The position numbers were made by a program, and so were the translations under genes. The notes beneath the pieces are model-generated. The model ran no database searches, was not told where the DNA came from, and saw nothing but the letters and a program-made list of their open reading frames with translations. This document shows positions 26,485-38,895 of a stretch of DNA of 64,000 nucleotides, piece after piece (the first letter of the stretch is position 1; each line of letters begins with the position of its first letter). The DNA is taken from positions 23,997,206 to 24,061,205 of the forward strand of contig NC_053417.1 of assembly GCF_016859285.1 (NCBI RefSeq). The letters run 5' to 3'. The DNA is from Xiphias gladius. Its lineage: Eukaryota; Chordata; Actinopteri; Istiophoriformes; Xiphiidae.

Positions 26485-26491
26485 GGTACAT
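26444..26491 (-). promoter_or_regulatory. rnf41: Overlapping uORF at the RNF41 start
   Basis: An ATG at 26489-26491, 7 nt upstream of the main ATG and in another frame, opens a 15-codon uORF ending in TGA at 26444-26446, inside the main coding sequence. It has G at -3 but T at +4. The main ATG has the optimal ACCATGG, so leaky scanning would favour it. Confidence 0.45.
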
Positions 26492-26619
26492 CACTGGGAC
26501 CTGCAACCTCCTGAGAAGCACACAAAGAAGCAAATTACGTTTTCATAAAACTTAACTACAAAAGAAAGGACTTTTGATCCTTCACAAAGAACGTGTATAA
26601 AAACACTTTAAGCCTACCT

Positions 26620-27810
26620 CACTCACAAAAGGCCTCAAATGCTTCCATTCAGCTCTTGATGTATTGCTGATGCGTCACATCTGGCAGGAATAATCTGTCT
26701 GGCGAAAGAGACAGACAATCCCTGCAAAAAATGATGATAATATTCACACTGATTATTTGTTTTCAAAAGACTACTGGCTGGATGATGGTTAGATCGAGCT
26801 TATGCTGTATAATCTAAGACCAAACCAAGAATACAACATTGATGCAGCTTATCTACAGACATATCTGAATGGTGGAGAGATCAGTGATTTTGAGGCTTTA
26901 TCGGCGTAATCAGAGACAAACTATACCCTTTACTAGGATGCCTCTATAGAAGAGTAAAAACGAATAGAAAACCGCTGTCCATCCAGCACATTTTGTCATA
27001 TTATTTAATGAGTAAAAGTTGGAAAGGCACAATGACTCAAGAAATCGGAGCACACATCCATATTTATACACATCCGAGAGCCCAAGAGCGATGTCCTTGA
27101 TCCCTAACGCTGTGTGGTTTTCAAACGTTATCCTCGACTTATGAAGCAGCTAGCTCCCACGTATGAATTGAGAATCCTGTTGTCCCAGCTGACTGGTGGC
27201 TGACCCAAATTCAGTGGATGCAGCACATACCGGTCTGGAGGCGATTTACAGATCCCTTTACAACCCCCAGCCCCCCAGCGCCCCCCCCCTTTCGCACTCA
27301 GCATGCCTTGCACACAAGCTAACCCTCCATGGTACCGCTACAGCTACGTGTATGATCTTATTTCACAACAGCAAATCGCAGTGCCTTTGGATTTATAATG
27401 AGCTAAATTGGTGTCATCTTCAATAAACAACCCATTGATTGAATTAAGGTATCAATATAGCCGGCTCGTTATGAATTAAATGGGGCTAACGCTTGCTAAC
27501 TAGCTAGCCCTGTTAGCGTCTACGGTGCTGTTGGTTTCCTCTGGATATTAGCCACCGAGCTAACCAGACAGAGCTCAGACTGGGCAAACCACACAGAGAA
27601 ATTGCTGTTTACAGTCAGCCACGTTAGAAGAAAATACCACGACTGACTGATATACTTACTTGAGCATGTAGTAAAACAGATCTTATTCACGATGTTTATG
27701 TATTTTCGGACGTCCAACTGTAACTAGTAGCTCGCTAGCCACGTCCTGTGCTACATCCTACGCCTCTGCGTCGTCCCGACGCAGGCGGGTGGGGACGTCA
27801 TGACGTATAA
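26620..27810 (-). promoter_or_regulatory. rnf41: RNF41 5' UTR exons and promoter
   Basis: Probable untranslated exon 1 ends at about 27659 with CTCAA|GTAAGTAT. A second untranslated exon at about 26622-26721 is bounded by TTTTTTGCAG|GGATT and a GTGAG/GTAGG donor. Just upstream of exon 1 lies a perfect 12-bp palindrome ACGTCATGACGT (27795-27806), two overlapping CRE/ATF half sites, in a locally CpG-rich setting. The ATG exon is preceded by a TTGCAG acceptor. Confidence 0.5.
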
Positions 27811-27849
27811 GGGGGCTTTTAATTGGTCCGTAAAATCTCTCTCTCTATC

Positions 27850-28315
27850 TATCTAAGTACTATGTTAAGGTACTTGTACTTTAGTTGAGTATTTCCATTT
27901 TCTGCTACATTGCATTTCGGACAGAAATATTACACTTTTACTAGTTACTTTGCAGATTAACATTTTTACGCACAAAACGTGATCAGTTTATACAATATGA
28001 TGCATTGTTACAGATTAAACTGCCCAAAATATATTAAGTAGGTCATAGTAGCTCTCCCTCCAGCCATTACAACATGAAAATGCTACATAAACATTAATGT
28101 ATCTAGTAAATAAATCTAATCATATATAATAATGTTAACACTGCAACCCCTCTCATTGCTGATGGGTAATTTTACTTTTTATATTTTCAGAACATTTTGT
28201 TTGTCTTTTTAACATTTTGGATGCAGAACTTTTACTCGTAAGAGTATTTTTCATTGTAGTATTTCTACTTCCAATAAAGTAAAAGATCTGTATACGTCTT
28301 CCGTCACTGCTCTTA
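27850..28315 (+). repeat. Dispersed repeat family B, copy 2
   Basis: It is collinear with 22190-22550: GCTACATTGCATTTCGGACA, ATATGATGCATTGTTACAGA, TTAAACTGCCCAA, TGGATGCAGAACTTTTACTC. It lies directly upstream of the RNF41 promoter. Confidence 0.6.
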
Positions 28316-29049
28316 ACAAACCACGCTGTTGTGTTCAAACTGAAATCCAGCCCCAGGCAGTGGTAGTGTTAGCACAGTTAACACACAACCGGTTACTGCG
28401 ATATGTACTTTTCTTCCTTGTTTAAGACATTAAGTCTTTGTTTTCTCTTGCCTCTGTATATAATACGAGTAGCATTTTGTAAGTCTATGTCAGCTTGTTA
28501 CCCAGTTTCATACTTGAATAGAAGTACAAATTCAGTTTACTGCATAATCATTCCCAGGTATATTTAAGTATGCTTTACTGTTTCTATTGTTTCACATAAC
28601 ACAGGGGTGTTTGAAAAAAATTACAAGGTATACTGACAATAAAGCATTGCACTTAGCGCTCCAATTGTGCTGTGGATAAAAAAATCTTGAAAACTGTGAT
28701 CCTGCTAATTAAAACCTAAGAGTTATGGTCTGAAACACACCCCGCATCGCTATTAAATGAGGATAAACTGCTGCCAAATATAATCCAATCAAGGTTTTCT
28801 TTGCGTCATCAACTGTCAGTTGCTCATTTGTGTGAAGATAAAACAACCCAAGGCATGAAACAAGAAGTCCTTTCAGTTGTGACAAGACTCAACTATTTTT
28901 TAAAGATGTAAAATCTTATTCACTCTATTAAGCCTCCTTTAGCTCCCAGCTATTTAGCTATTCCAGTGAATTCAACATAATGAATTCCAAATAAAAATGT
29001 GTGGCAAAAAAAACAACAACAAATAAAACAAAAACAAAACTCCAGACCC
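28316..29049. other. Intergenic spacer between RNF41 and the ANKRD52 3' end
   Basis: AT-rich, no coding signal. On the minus strand the part at 29000-29050 is T/GT-rich, as expected just beyond the ANKRD52 cleavage site. NABP2 and SLC39A5, which lie between these genes in human, are not present here. Confidence 0.5.
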
Positions 29050-30877
29050 TGGAAATATTTAGCAATAGCACTTTATTGAACACAAACAACCCTAAGCCAC
29101 AATACTGAATGACAAGACCAATTGGCTGCAGCAAACATTTTATAAAATAGATTCAGGTTTAATGTCACTAAATTGTTTTTTTTTTTTTCTTTTAACGTCA
29201 GAAAGACAGATGCAGGTTTTTCCAAAACAGTGAATGATCTTTTACATATTTAACATTTTTGTAACAAATTATCATTCACATGTTCACACGAAGGAATAAC
29301 AAGGCAAAGTGCTTTCAGGATTGCATTGTCGAAAAAAAAAACAAAACAGAAAAATGAATGGCTTGAGGTTTAGGTGAGACAGTGGGGTGGGTGACGGGGA
29401 ATAGGGCCGGTCCTGTCCTAGAGTAGGCATGGATGGGTTTGTAGGCGGTTGGGAGGGGATGGTGGGGGGGGGTCCTGGTCAGAAAACCTCAAACCTTTCA
29501 CCTTGTCCTGTACCCCTTGTAGTCAAACTGAATGTAAAATGTCGGGGCAGTGTGGAGACAGAAGACTATGTAGCAGAATTTGGTTCGGAGCGGACAGATG
29601 GATTCGAAGGCATACGGCTCGAGGGGGCTCAAACTCACCCCTCGTACAGAATTACAAATCCACCTTACTACCTTTCTTGTGACAACCTGTGGTACCTGTG
29701 GTATCATTACAACTGCAGGGCAATCGATGGCTGGCCCAGGATGAAGCTGTAAACGCTGAAATAGTGGATGCTATGGGGCTAGACAGGGAAGTATACGCAC
29801 AAGAGGAAACCAAAGAAATACACGGTGTTAAAAAAAGCCAATGCATGGTTATTCATTTTCTAAAAGATGATTCCTCTGACCATTCGCCACTGAATGTTAA
29901 AGGGGATAGACTATCATCATAATCTGCATCATAACATTGTCTGGCTTCACATTCCAGTGGTATTTTGTCGTATAAATGCTTCTCATAAATATTTTTTTTC
30001 AACGTCAAATAGACATATACACATACAGCACAACCAAGCACACTTTTTTTTTCTTATGTATAACTACCATTGCTTATGATAAATCTGTATTCCCGTACTG
30101 TGATACTTTTTTTTTTTGTTTTGTTTTGTTTTGTTTTTTTTTTTTAAAAGTCAGAACAGGTGTGGAGAGACAAACAATACTCAAGGCTGCAAAACAAGGA
30201 GGTAGGAGAAATGCTACTGAAAAAACAGCAAGTGATGCTAACATGATCGTTCACTTAAATAATCGCGAGATACACCAGGCGTCGGCGTGACTTCTTGAAC
30301 CATGCTATTGCCAACAGCTGCCATTCCAGTCAGCGTTTCAGGTACGGCGTGTAACAACTGTCCCGGTTAGATCTTCACCTTTATTTCGTAAAATTATGTG
30401 AATTATCGATTTGGCCACCAAATTGCAACGCCCCCACAAAAAAAAAAATCTCAAAATTGTACCTGCAGCTTTCCTGATAGCTCCCGATGCTGACTGGGCT
30501 AGCAGCTGTTTACTAACTGAAGAAATCTTAGAGGCCCACTCGGCCTTACAAAAATTTGAATCCTGTCTTAACCCCTACATTCCCAGACTGGTCATGTTTA
30601 ATATTGGCTAATTTCAACAGAGTAACTTCATTGGTCCTGTTGTCATCACAGGTCTAGAGACCACGCTGCTGGTGATGGCATTGACTCCTTTACACACAGT
30701 AGAGTAGTATATTTGCAGATTTGTAAATGAGGTAATCAGCGTTAGGCTAAATAGGGAACCCTGTCATTGACACACATGCCCACTTCATTCACCAGCAAAG
30801 CAAAAAGATTTCCTCAATCAGCGGGACAGGACTGTGGAAAATGAAATCAACTTTGGAATGTTGGGTGGACAAGCCAA

Positions 30878-30909
<32 letters not shown>

Positions 30910-33900
30910 ACATTTTTTTTTTGGTGAAGGTGCACTGTGAAACTTTTTGATTGTAACTCATCACATGCCCTGATTCAGAGTCCTTTTACTCATGATAAGG
31001 GCTCCTTTGTATTTCCCCAGATAAGCCACTCAAAGTAAGAACAGGCAACCCATTATCTATCGTCTTTTTAAAATTTGCAATGAATTAAGGCTGCCTCAGC
31101 AGCAGATCAATGCCTGCTTTAAGTCCAGTTGTGAGAGGATTGTTAATAGCTTGTGAGTTGCAATGAGGTGGCAACATCTACAGTGAAGCGGACTAAACAT
31201 AAAAACATGAAAAGGGACTACCACTACTAAAATGTCACAGAACATGCAGTATACATCCTTTCCTAAAGTAGGCTATTCCTAATAGCACATTCAAGGGGGC
31301 TCCTAATGGGAAAATTCTCTGATATGGCTCTGCTTTAGAGTAATCAAGCTTGGTGTGAGACTACTTCCATCACGGGCTCACAGAAGGAGCGAGTCGATAA
31401 GGTGCTCCATCAGAAGATTGCTGCCTTATTTCACCTGCACAAATACTTTGTGTCATTCAGTTCAACAGGTTCAACAGTAAACACTGGAAAGTGTTTTGAA
31501 CATTTGTTTTCCTTCGTGTAAATACACACACACCCCACCCCACCCCAAAAGACACATCTTCTGCTGGTGAAAACAAACGGCACTTTCAAGGGGAATGTTT
31601 CTCTAAAACCACAATCACAGGACCTCCAAGTAACAAATTCTGAAAACACATAGGCTATACAGTAGATATAAATCTCATGAGAATCTTAACTGTACAAGCT
31701 TTAGGCTACACGCTGAAAAGGGAGGGACACGGAAGAACCCTTAATGCTTAACATTGAAAACAAATATAAGGCATTTCATATTTCCTTTTATCCGCATACA
31801 TCACTGACAGCAGGTCTAAATATTTTTGAGAAAACATTTCCTTCGAGGAGGAAGAGGATGCATATACACATCTACACATGCAAATGAACACGTCTATCAG
31901 CTATAAACCAGAAGTCCAAACTACAATACCATCAAAGTCCATCCATAAGAAGAGAAAAGAAAAGAAAAAACAACCAAAAAAAACAAAAAATAACAAAACA
32001 AAAAACCAACCTACTCAAATCAATCGGTCAACTTGTGCACGGTCCTCTCTCTGAGCAGGCAGCTTTTAAAGTTGGATATCGATCACAGTTTTAAGAATGG
32101 AATATCACACACTCCACTATCAAATGCCACCTCTCTGAATACAAACAAGAGGACCACTTCAAATCCTTCATTTGCTACAGACGAGTGACTTTTGGTGTTA
32201 ACAAAAAGGGCATATTAAATATTTTTTTTTTTCAACCGAGGAAGCAATGATAAACAAAAGGTTATTGCACTTTTATCTTTTGTCTATGTCAAACGAGGTC
32301 AGCTTGAGAGAAGATGATTCATGCCTTAATGTCGTAGTAAGACAACAAATGTTACGTCACTTCTATAGTATGATCACACTGTTATTAACACTGCACACAG
32401 CTACTACTGCAACCCTACTCCAACCCTAATACCCTAAAAAAAAAAGGAAAAAAAAAAGAAAAACACAAAACAATCTCCACAATCAATTTGCAACACAGTC
32501 ACAACAGTTTGCCTAAACTTGATCTTGAATGCAGGTACTGCATCATTTCACAACTTGGTTTTTGTATTGTGAAGTCATAGTCATCGATGAACACCAAAGA
32601 GTTGAGAAGATCAGAAGAAGCTCTGAAAATCCAGACAATGATCTTTCTACAGTTAATGTGTTACTGACAATCAAACCTCATGTTTTCTGCACTCGAGGAG
32701 TCGGATGGTTTTCCCTCACATCTTTGCCTCGGTTTGGTCTATAGGCTCCTTTTTCTCCTCGGTGTTGGGAGAGCCAACTGAGCCCCAAGGTGCCTTCTTT
32801 GGATTTGTGCTTTCGTACAATTGATCTCCATCCATTCAATGTTTTTAATGTGCCCTAAATTGCATCAGTCATGTGCAATTTATTCTGCCACCCAAAGGGA
32901 GCGCTCAGTCACTGGAAATGCATCATGAAATCCAGACTATTACATGAGGAGTTACTCAGGCGATTTTTTTTTTTTGAACTCAGATCACAAAGGGTTGAGA
33001 TAATCATGCTCAGAGGTTTTATGAGCCTATCTACTGTAGTCGTGAATGTTCAGTGTTATTTCTTATTCCCATTATAAGGCTTCTGGGAAATACAAATGGA
33101 AGACCGTACCTTTCGGTAGTAACAAATAAAAGGCACCATGCCACCACTGTGCTCGATATTACACAGGTCCTATGGGTGGGTGGGGGGATTAATAACCAAG
33201 TGTTCAGGCAGGGAAAGTGGTCAAACTAGCATTAATCATACAGTAAAATTGTGTTGTCTTGACTTTGAGAGGTAAAGTTTTATAGCTACCTTCATTTCCT
33301 ACCTTAAATTAGACTGTACCCTTCACCCTATATGACTTGCACCAGATAACAGACTCGTCTGTTGGTTGTAATGAAGAGAAACATGTTCAAACAGGGTTAC
33401 TATGCTCCTCTTTTCTTACATGGGAAAAAAAGAATTAAAAAAAAAAAAAAAAGGAGCATGGGGGCGTCGGGCATGTTTAGGTTTGACATGCATATATTGA
33501 GAAGTTACTCACGCACACTATAAGTGAGAAATCTACATGACTGGCATCGGGAAAAGCAAGAAGAAATCACAGAGGATCAAATGTCAGCGTCATCACACAA
33601 AAGATCACTGATGAGGTAAAACTGCAGGTCCAATAAAAAGTACAAGGTGCAGTTGGCTGCCCCTTTGTAAGGTAGGAAACATGAGATATCTGCCGACACT
33701 TAACACTTTCGCGTAGATACATCTCTGATTTAGGCTGGTTTAAGCAGAACTACACTACCCACGACAAGATGGATCACAAAATTTTAACTCTTTGTTACAA
33801 GCATTATTCATGAGAATTTCCTTTTTCCCGTCTGAATATTTTTATATATATTTTTTTTAATCCCCAGTGTCATTTGGCTCTAGATAAGCGAGAAGCCAAA

Positions 33901-36900
33901 GTTGATTGTTTACGAGTGAATTCTGAATTCATTCATTCACAGTGGCAAATATGGCGATATCCTAACCTCTCTGAACAATCTCTGCACCATGGCAACCTTG
34001 AGCTATGTGCTACCTCAATTTATTTGTGTGCTTCTCGACACCCATAGATAGTGAGACCAAAATTAGCCAAAAGTTTTACGTTTTTTTTGTTGTTTTTTTT
34101 TGTTAAGCAATCCAACCAAGTATCGTAACTCTACAGGTGATGCAACTTATCAGGTACTGCCAGGTATCGTTTCCTTTTTCAGCTTTTAAGGCAAAAGGCT
34201 CAACAGTGGATCAGAGAGTTGAATTGAAACTTGCCATTTACTTCAAGTAAGAACCGAGACATCCATTGAGGCAAATCAATTCTATACTGTATATACCATG
34301 CTTTTTTGGACATCAAAAACTTTTTTTTTTTTTTCTTGGTAACATACACATTATAAACCGTCCAACACACAACCTAGGGATTACTTTGCCAATACCAAAG
34401 GGACTAACTATATTCTCTAAAAAATGTCCAATTATAAAATAGACCTCTACCAACACCAAATTTTAACAGAATACTTGCATTTAAGTACTAATGTCCCATG
34501 CAAATATTTATATAGTTTTTCTCTGACTAATATAAATTGGCAAAAAGACATGCAGCTCCAAACACAAAACTGGAATAATCCTGCCTACTTCTGAATAAGT
34601 TACTACCCAAGTAAATATGATTTATGTCTAAAGGCAAATAAAGGTTTCTATGGCACTAAATGGGTGTAGCTTAGGTGCATTTTTGTCAAATATAGGCTAT
34701 TTATGAGTATGTGTGATCGCATCTACTGTAGACCTTTATGTCCCTCTTGTTTTACTGTACTGTAAGGCAATCTCAATGGAATGGATGAACGTGAATGTTA
34801 AATTCATCTGAACTCTTGTCCTCTGTTTACCTTGTAGGCTACACTCCACACAAACATATGTATAGAGAAAGAAGAGTGATACTACAAAACAGCAGGCCTA
34901 TACTCCAACAACAATGCCTAAAAAAACCCCAAACCAACCAAAAAAAAAAAAACAACAAAAAAAAAAAACAACCTATCCAGACTCTCAATGCAGGAAGACT
35001 ACTACACATACTGTATATGTAGAGAATTAGGTTATTACATGCTACCTGTATAATCATATCTACGCAAGACAAATGAAGAGCAGTTTAAAGTAGGGAGAAA
35101 GCAAATTGTCCTGCTCTAAACTGACCCTACATTCATTTCAGTCAGAAAATTCATGGCTCAGATTTGATGGTCAGACTGTAAACTGCTTGAACATATGCAT
35201 AAATCCATTGCTGCTTTACTAAGAGGTTTCCCCCTCTCAACATTTTTTGGCAAACAGGCCATATTTGTGACTAAAGATTATAACATCTAACCCGCATTTT
35301 AATCTTCCATTGGCATTTATGCTATGATTTTCTGAATTGGCCTGAATGGATGGCAGTGCAATATTTGTGCTGCACACTATTACACACACGCTCTATTGCT
35401 ACAATTGGACCTTTCATTGCGTTCTGACTCCAGATATATTGTATATGCTCCATTTGTTTAATTGTTAACTATATCAAAATTGTGATCTAGCTCCATGCAT
35501 AATCACTCACTTATCACTGGTACACACAAATTTAAAAAAAAAGAAAAAAGAAAAAAAAGCATGTATAAGAATACTGTGATACAACAAAAGGATTCAGTTA
35601 CAACTTGTATAGTTGCAAGGGGCAATGGCTCCATTTACTGGTCAGATAAGGACATCACAAGAGAAAAAAAAATCCCTGCCTGCACAGACCGGTCTGACAG
35701 CACCTACAGATGGCAGAGAGAGTATGTAGAGTATTTTGAGGAGCCTGCCTGAGGTGTCTGTTGAATCACTGGACTGACTTTAAGTGACTTAGGCCAGAGT
35801 CTGTATTATTAACAGTAGGCTGGGTAATGTAACCTTGTCACTGTGTTGGGCCAGTGGCCCAGAAATAGATAACACAAAAAAAAAAAAAAAAAAAAAAAAC
35901 AAAGTCAGTGGGCAGTGAACACTGTCCCGAAGTGCTTAGAGACACTTTTTTTCTTTTTTTTTTTTTTTAAATAATGCATTGTTAGAGTACAATTTTGTTG
36001 CAGCCTTTGCTTTTCTTTTGCAACCCTACCTTCCTGTATTCAGCAGCAACACACATGCATGTAAACATAAGTACATACATTACATCTGCTCTTTTGCACA
36101 CTTAGAACCTGAATGTACTAAAGTGCGTGCTTGACTATCTAATTAAGTGCTGTGGGATTAGGGTTAAAGAGGAATTAAATTATGGAACATCCCATCAAAA
36201 AATGTAGACATAATCCTGCTGAGATCTGATTGGATTCATAAATTCTGCCTGCTGCTTCAGCACAGATCCTGAGATTACAAAAAAATATGTACCTATTCCT
36301 AATATAAACAATAATATAACTGTTCTCCTGAAAATTATAAATCGATCAAGAGATCAAAGGCTGGGGGTCACCAATTAGTTCCATTTCATTTCAGTCAGTT
36401 ATGGAGCTCAATTGAAATGCCAACTACAGATCTAAGACACTAACTCTGAGAAATTACTGCTCTGAAATGGACTTTTTTGTTTTTAGTAAGTCAAGTAAAA
36501 TACGATAACATGAAAGACTTTTCGCAGGGGTATTTAACAACATTGCCTAGTCTAGGTCCTCATCTCTCATCCAGTCAACTAATGTGTGCAATTGTGCCAC
36601 TTCATTACCAGTGGATATGAAGTTATCACGCCAATGAAAACAATCTTACTCAGTGTAATTTAACCACCAGCAGATGGTTTAAAAATAAAAAAAAAAAAAA
36701 AAAAAAGACGAAAAATAGCATAGATATAACGTCTAAAAGTCACAAACAGCTCTAGTGGTCCGATACAATCATCTTTAGTATGCTTAGTACCAGAAATGGG
36801 ATGAGACGACAACAAAATGAACACAAAAAAAGAAAAAAAAGAAAAAAAAAGCACATATTTGGATTTCTGCTATTCCTGAAATCTAAACAACAAGTATTGG

Positions 36901-38895
36901 CCTAAGCAAAGATCCCTCTACTTTTCTTCTTAGCCCTATTTGCTTCTACAAGGGATGTCAACTCCCTGGTCATTGATAGTGCCGTGACATATACAGATAT
37001 GTCGGGCGATGTTTTTCCACTAGATACCGTGGTTCAATGTTGTTGCTATCGAATGGGTGGAAAGTTAATCAGTCTCAGGGCTTGTCACACTCTGTCATTA
37101 TGAAATCCAACTGAAATGATGTGTTACGGAAGGCATGGGTCAAAAGGCATTTCATGAGATGCCATAAAGGCAGTCCAGTGCATTTGTGTTGACACTGACA
37201 GTAAAATGCCCGGCACACACAGAGCCATTCGTTTAGTCTTTAGGTAATTTTTCATGAAATAATAAAAACGAAAAAAATAAAGAAAAATCAAAACACATTC
37301 CAGGGAAACAAAAGCCCTTGTGACAGTGATTGTCTATTCAATAACGATAAACAAAAAGGCCAAAAGAAAATATTGCTTGAAAACTGCCCAATAAAAATAG
37401 CAGACAATACTCTTATCTTTCAGTTATAATAATTGATCAGAGTTGACCACCGAGAAGTTGAGATATAAGCTATTAGATGTTTAAGACTAGTTCACCAGCT
37501 CAGAGAAATACTCCTTTTAGTGAGAGCTTGTTAAACAACAATGCTGATGGCCGGTTCAACTTCAGAAACACAAAACGAAAAAAATGTCATTAGTGCCTAA
37601 AAAAAACAACAACCCAAAACTGATTGCTCTCTTTCAATAATTAGGCCATTTGAATTCTGAAATCTTTTTCCAAAAAACACTGTTAAAGAGATGGGAAATA
37701 AATTGAAATGGCTTGTTCATTTATGTGCTCAGATATATGATGCTTTGATGAGGTGTTGTTGGCAGATATTACTAGTAAAGCCTTCATCTAGAAATAAACA
37801 AGGCCTCAGTCAGTCACTATCCTACAGTAGTTCTCTAGTCCTACAAAAAGAGAACATTAGGCCTACGGACCCTGGGTGAAGATGAAGCAGCTGCTAAACG
37901 AGTTGACGAGGTATATCAAGATCTATTGTCTTTCTCTATACAGTACAGTTCATCTCAAATAAATAATTTATAGCCATAGTAGTGTTGATCAACTTTGGTC
38001 ATAACTTATATGCTTAGAAACATTCTAGCTTAACAAACACTTATTTAGCATCTTTAAAACATGAAGTCAGCATTAAGAACAAATTGATGTTACAATGCTG
38101 ACCCGAACATGGCTCTCCTTTGGAAGGAGACATTCTAATGTATATTCAGCAGCATTACCAAATTATCTTAAAATGCCAACCAATTCTAGGCTGTACCTTT
38201 AAAGTACACTATGGAATTAACATCTTTGTGACCCTTTTCCAAATTTACGGATTGTACTGTAGTACACAAGCATTGCACTCTTAAGCAAAAATTTAGATTT
38301 TCCCTTGTGTGGTTCCTTCATAAAAATCTAGGCTAACAGACGATTAAAAACAAAAAAGAAAGAAAAAAATAACCAAAAAACAAACAAAGAAACTCTTTGA
38401 TCATTCTTTTGGGAAGGCTGTATGTTCCTCTACAAGGTCACCACAACTGATTAAACATGATATGACTTTTATACTGAATGATATGAAGAGAAAGACAGTC
38501 AAGGATACAGAGATTTCCATGCTCTTAGATGTTGGTTATATAATTATGTCAACATGGTTTTAAAGGGTTAAATGATTTAGAGATGGCCAGATTGCTAGTG
38601 TTTGTTTTGGATGCCACACTTTATCTGAGTGACCTTGTAGAGCAATCTGCCTCTACGTATTAAGCACTACTAGGAGATGGAGGAATGGGATCTAATTGCA
38701 TATTAGGTTTGACTGCACCTCAAGAGAAGACCAAACACTCACGCACACACAGACGCACAAACACATACATACACAGAGAACAGACATGTGGGTGGGTGCT
38801 CTCCTGGTCCTCTGGGCCATGTTAAAGGGAGTCGCCCCCTGGTGGTGATGATGGTGACAGCAGCTGACTGAGGGGGGGAGCCGGGGCACGTGACC
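29050..38895 (-). other. ankrd52: Putative very long (about 9.8 kb) ANKRD52 3' UTR
   Basis: From the ANKRD52 stop at 38896 down to 29050 there is no coding exon, no clear transposon and no promoter-like CpG block. It is AT-rich DNA with many T/A homopolymers. A minus-strand AATAAA at 29072-29077 is followed by a GU/U-rich stretch (29000-29045), a good cleavage signal. Human ANKRD52 also has a multi-kilobase 3' UTR (recalled). Internal AATAAA hexamers could give shorter isoforms. That the whole block is transcribed is inference. Confidence 0.5.

Noticed and set aside
28316-29049. Possible NABP2 or SLC39A5 between RNF41 and ANKRD52, as in human
   Set aside because: No matching exon on either strand and the gap is under 1 kb of AT-rich sequence.
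29429-35752. Many 60-107 codon open frames in the ANKRD52 downstream block on both strands
   Set aside because: They have no protein resemblance, no consistent strand and biased composition from poly-A/T tracts; they fit chance frames in a 3' UTR.
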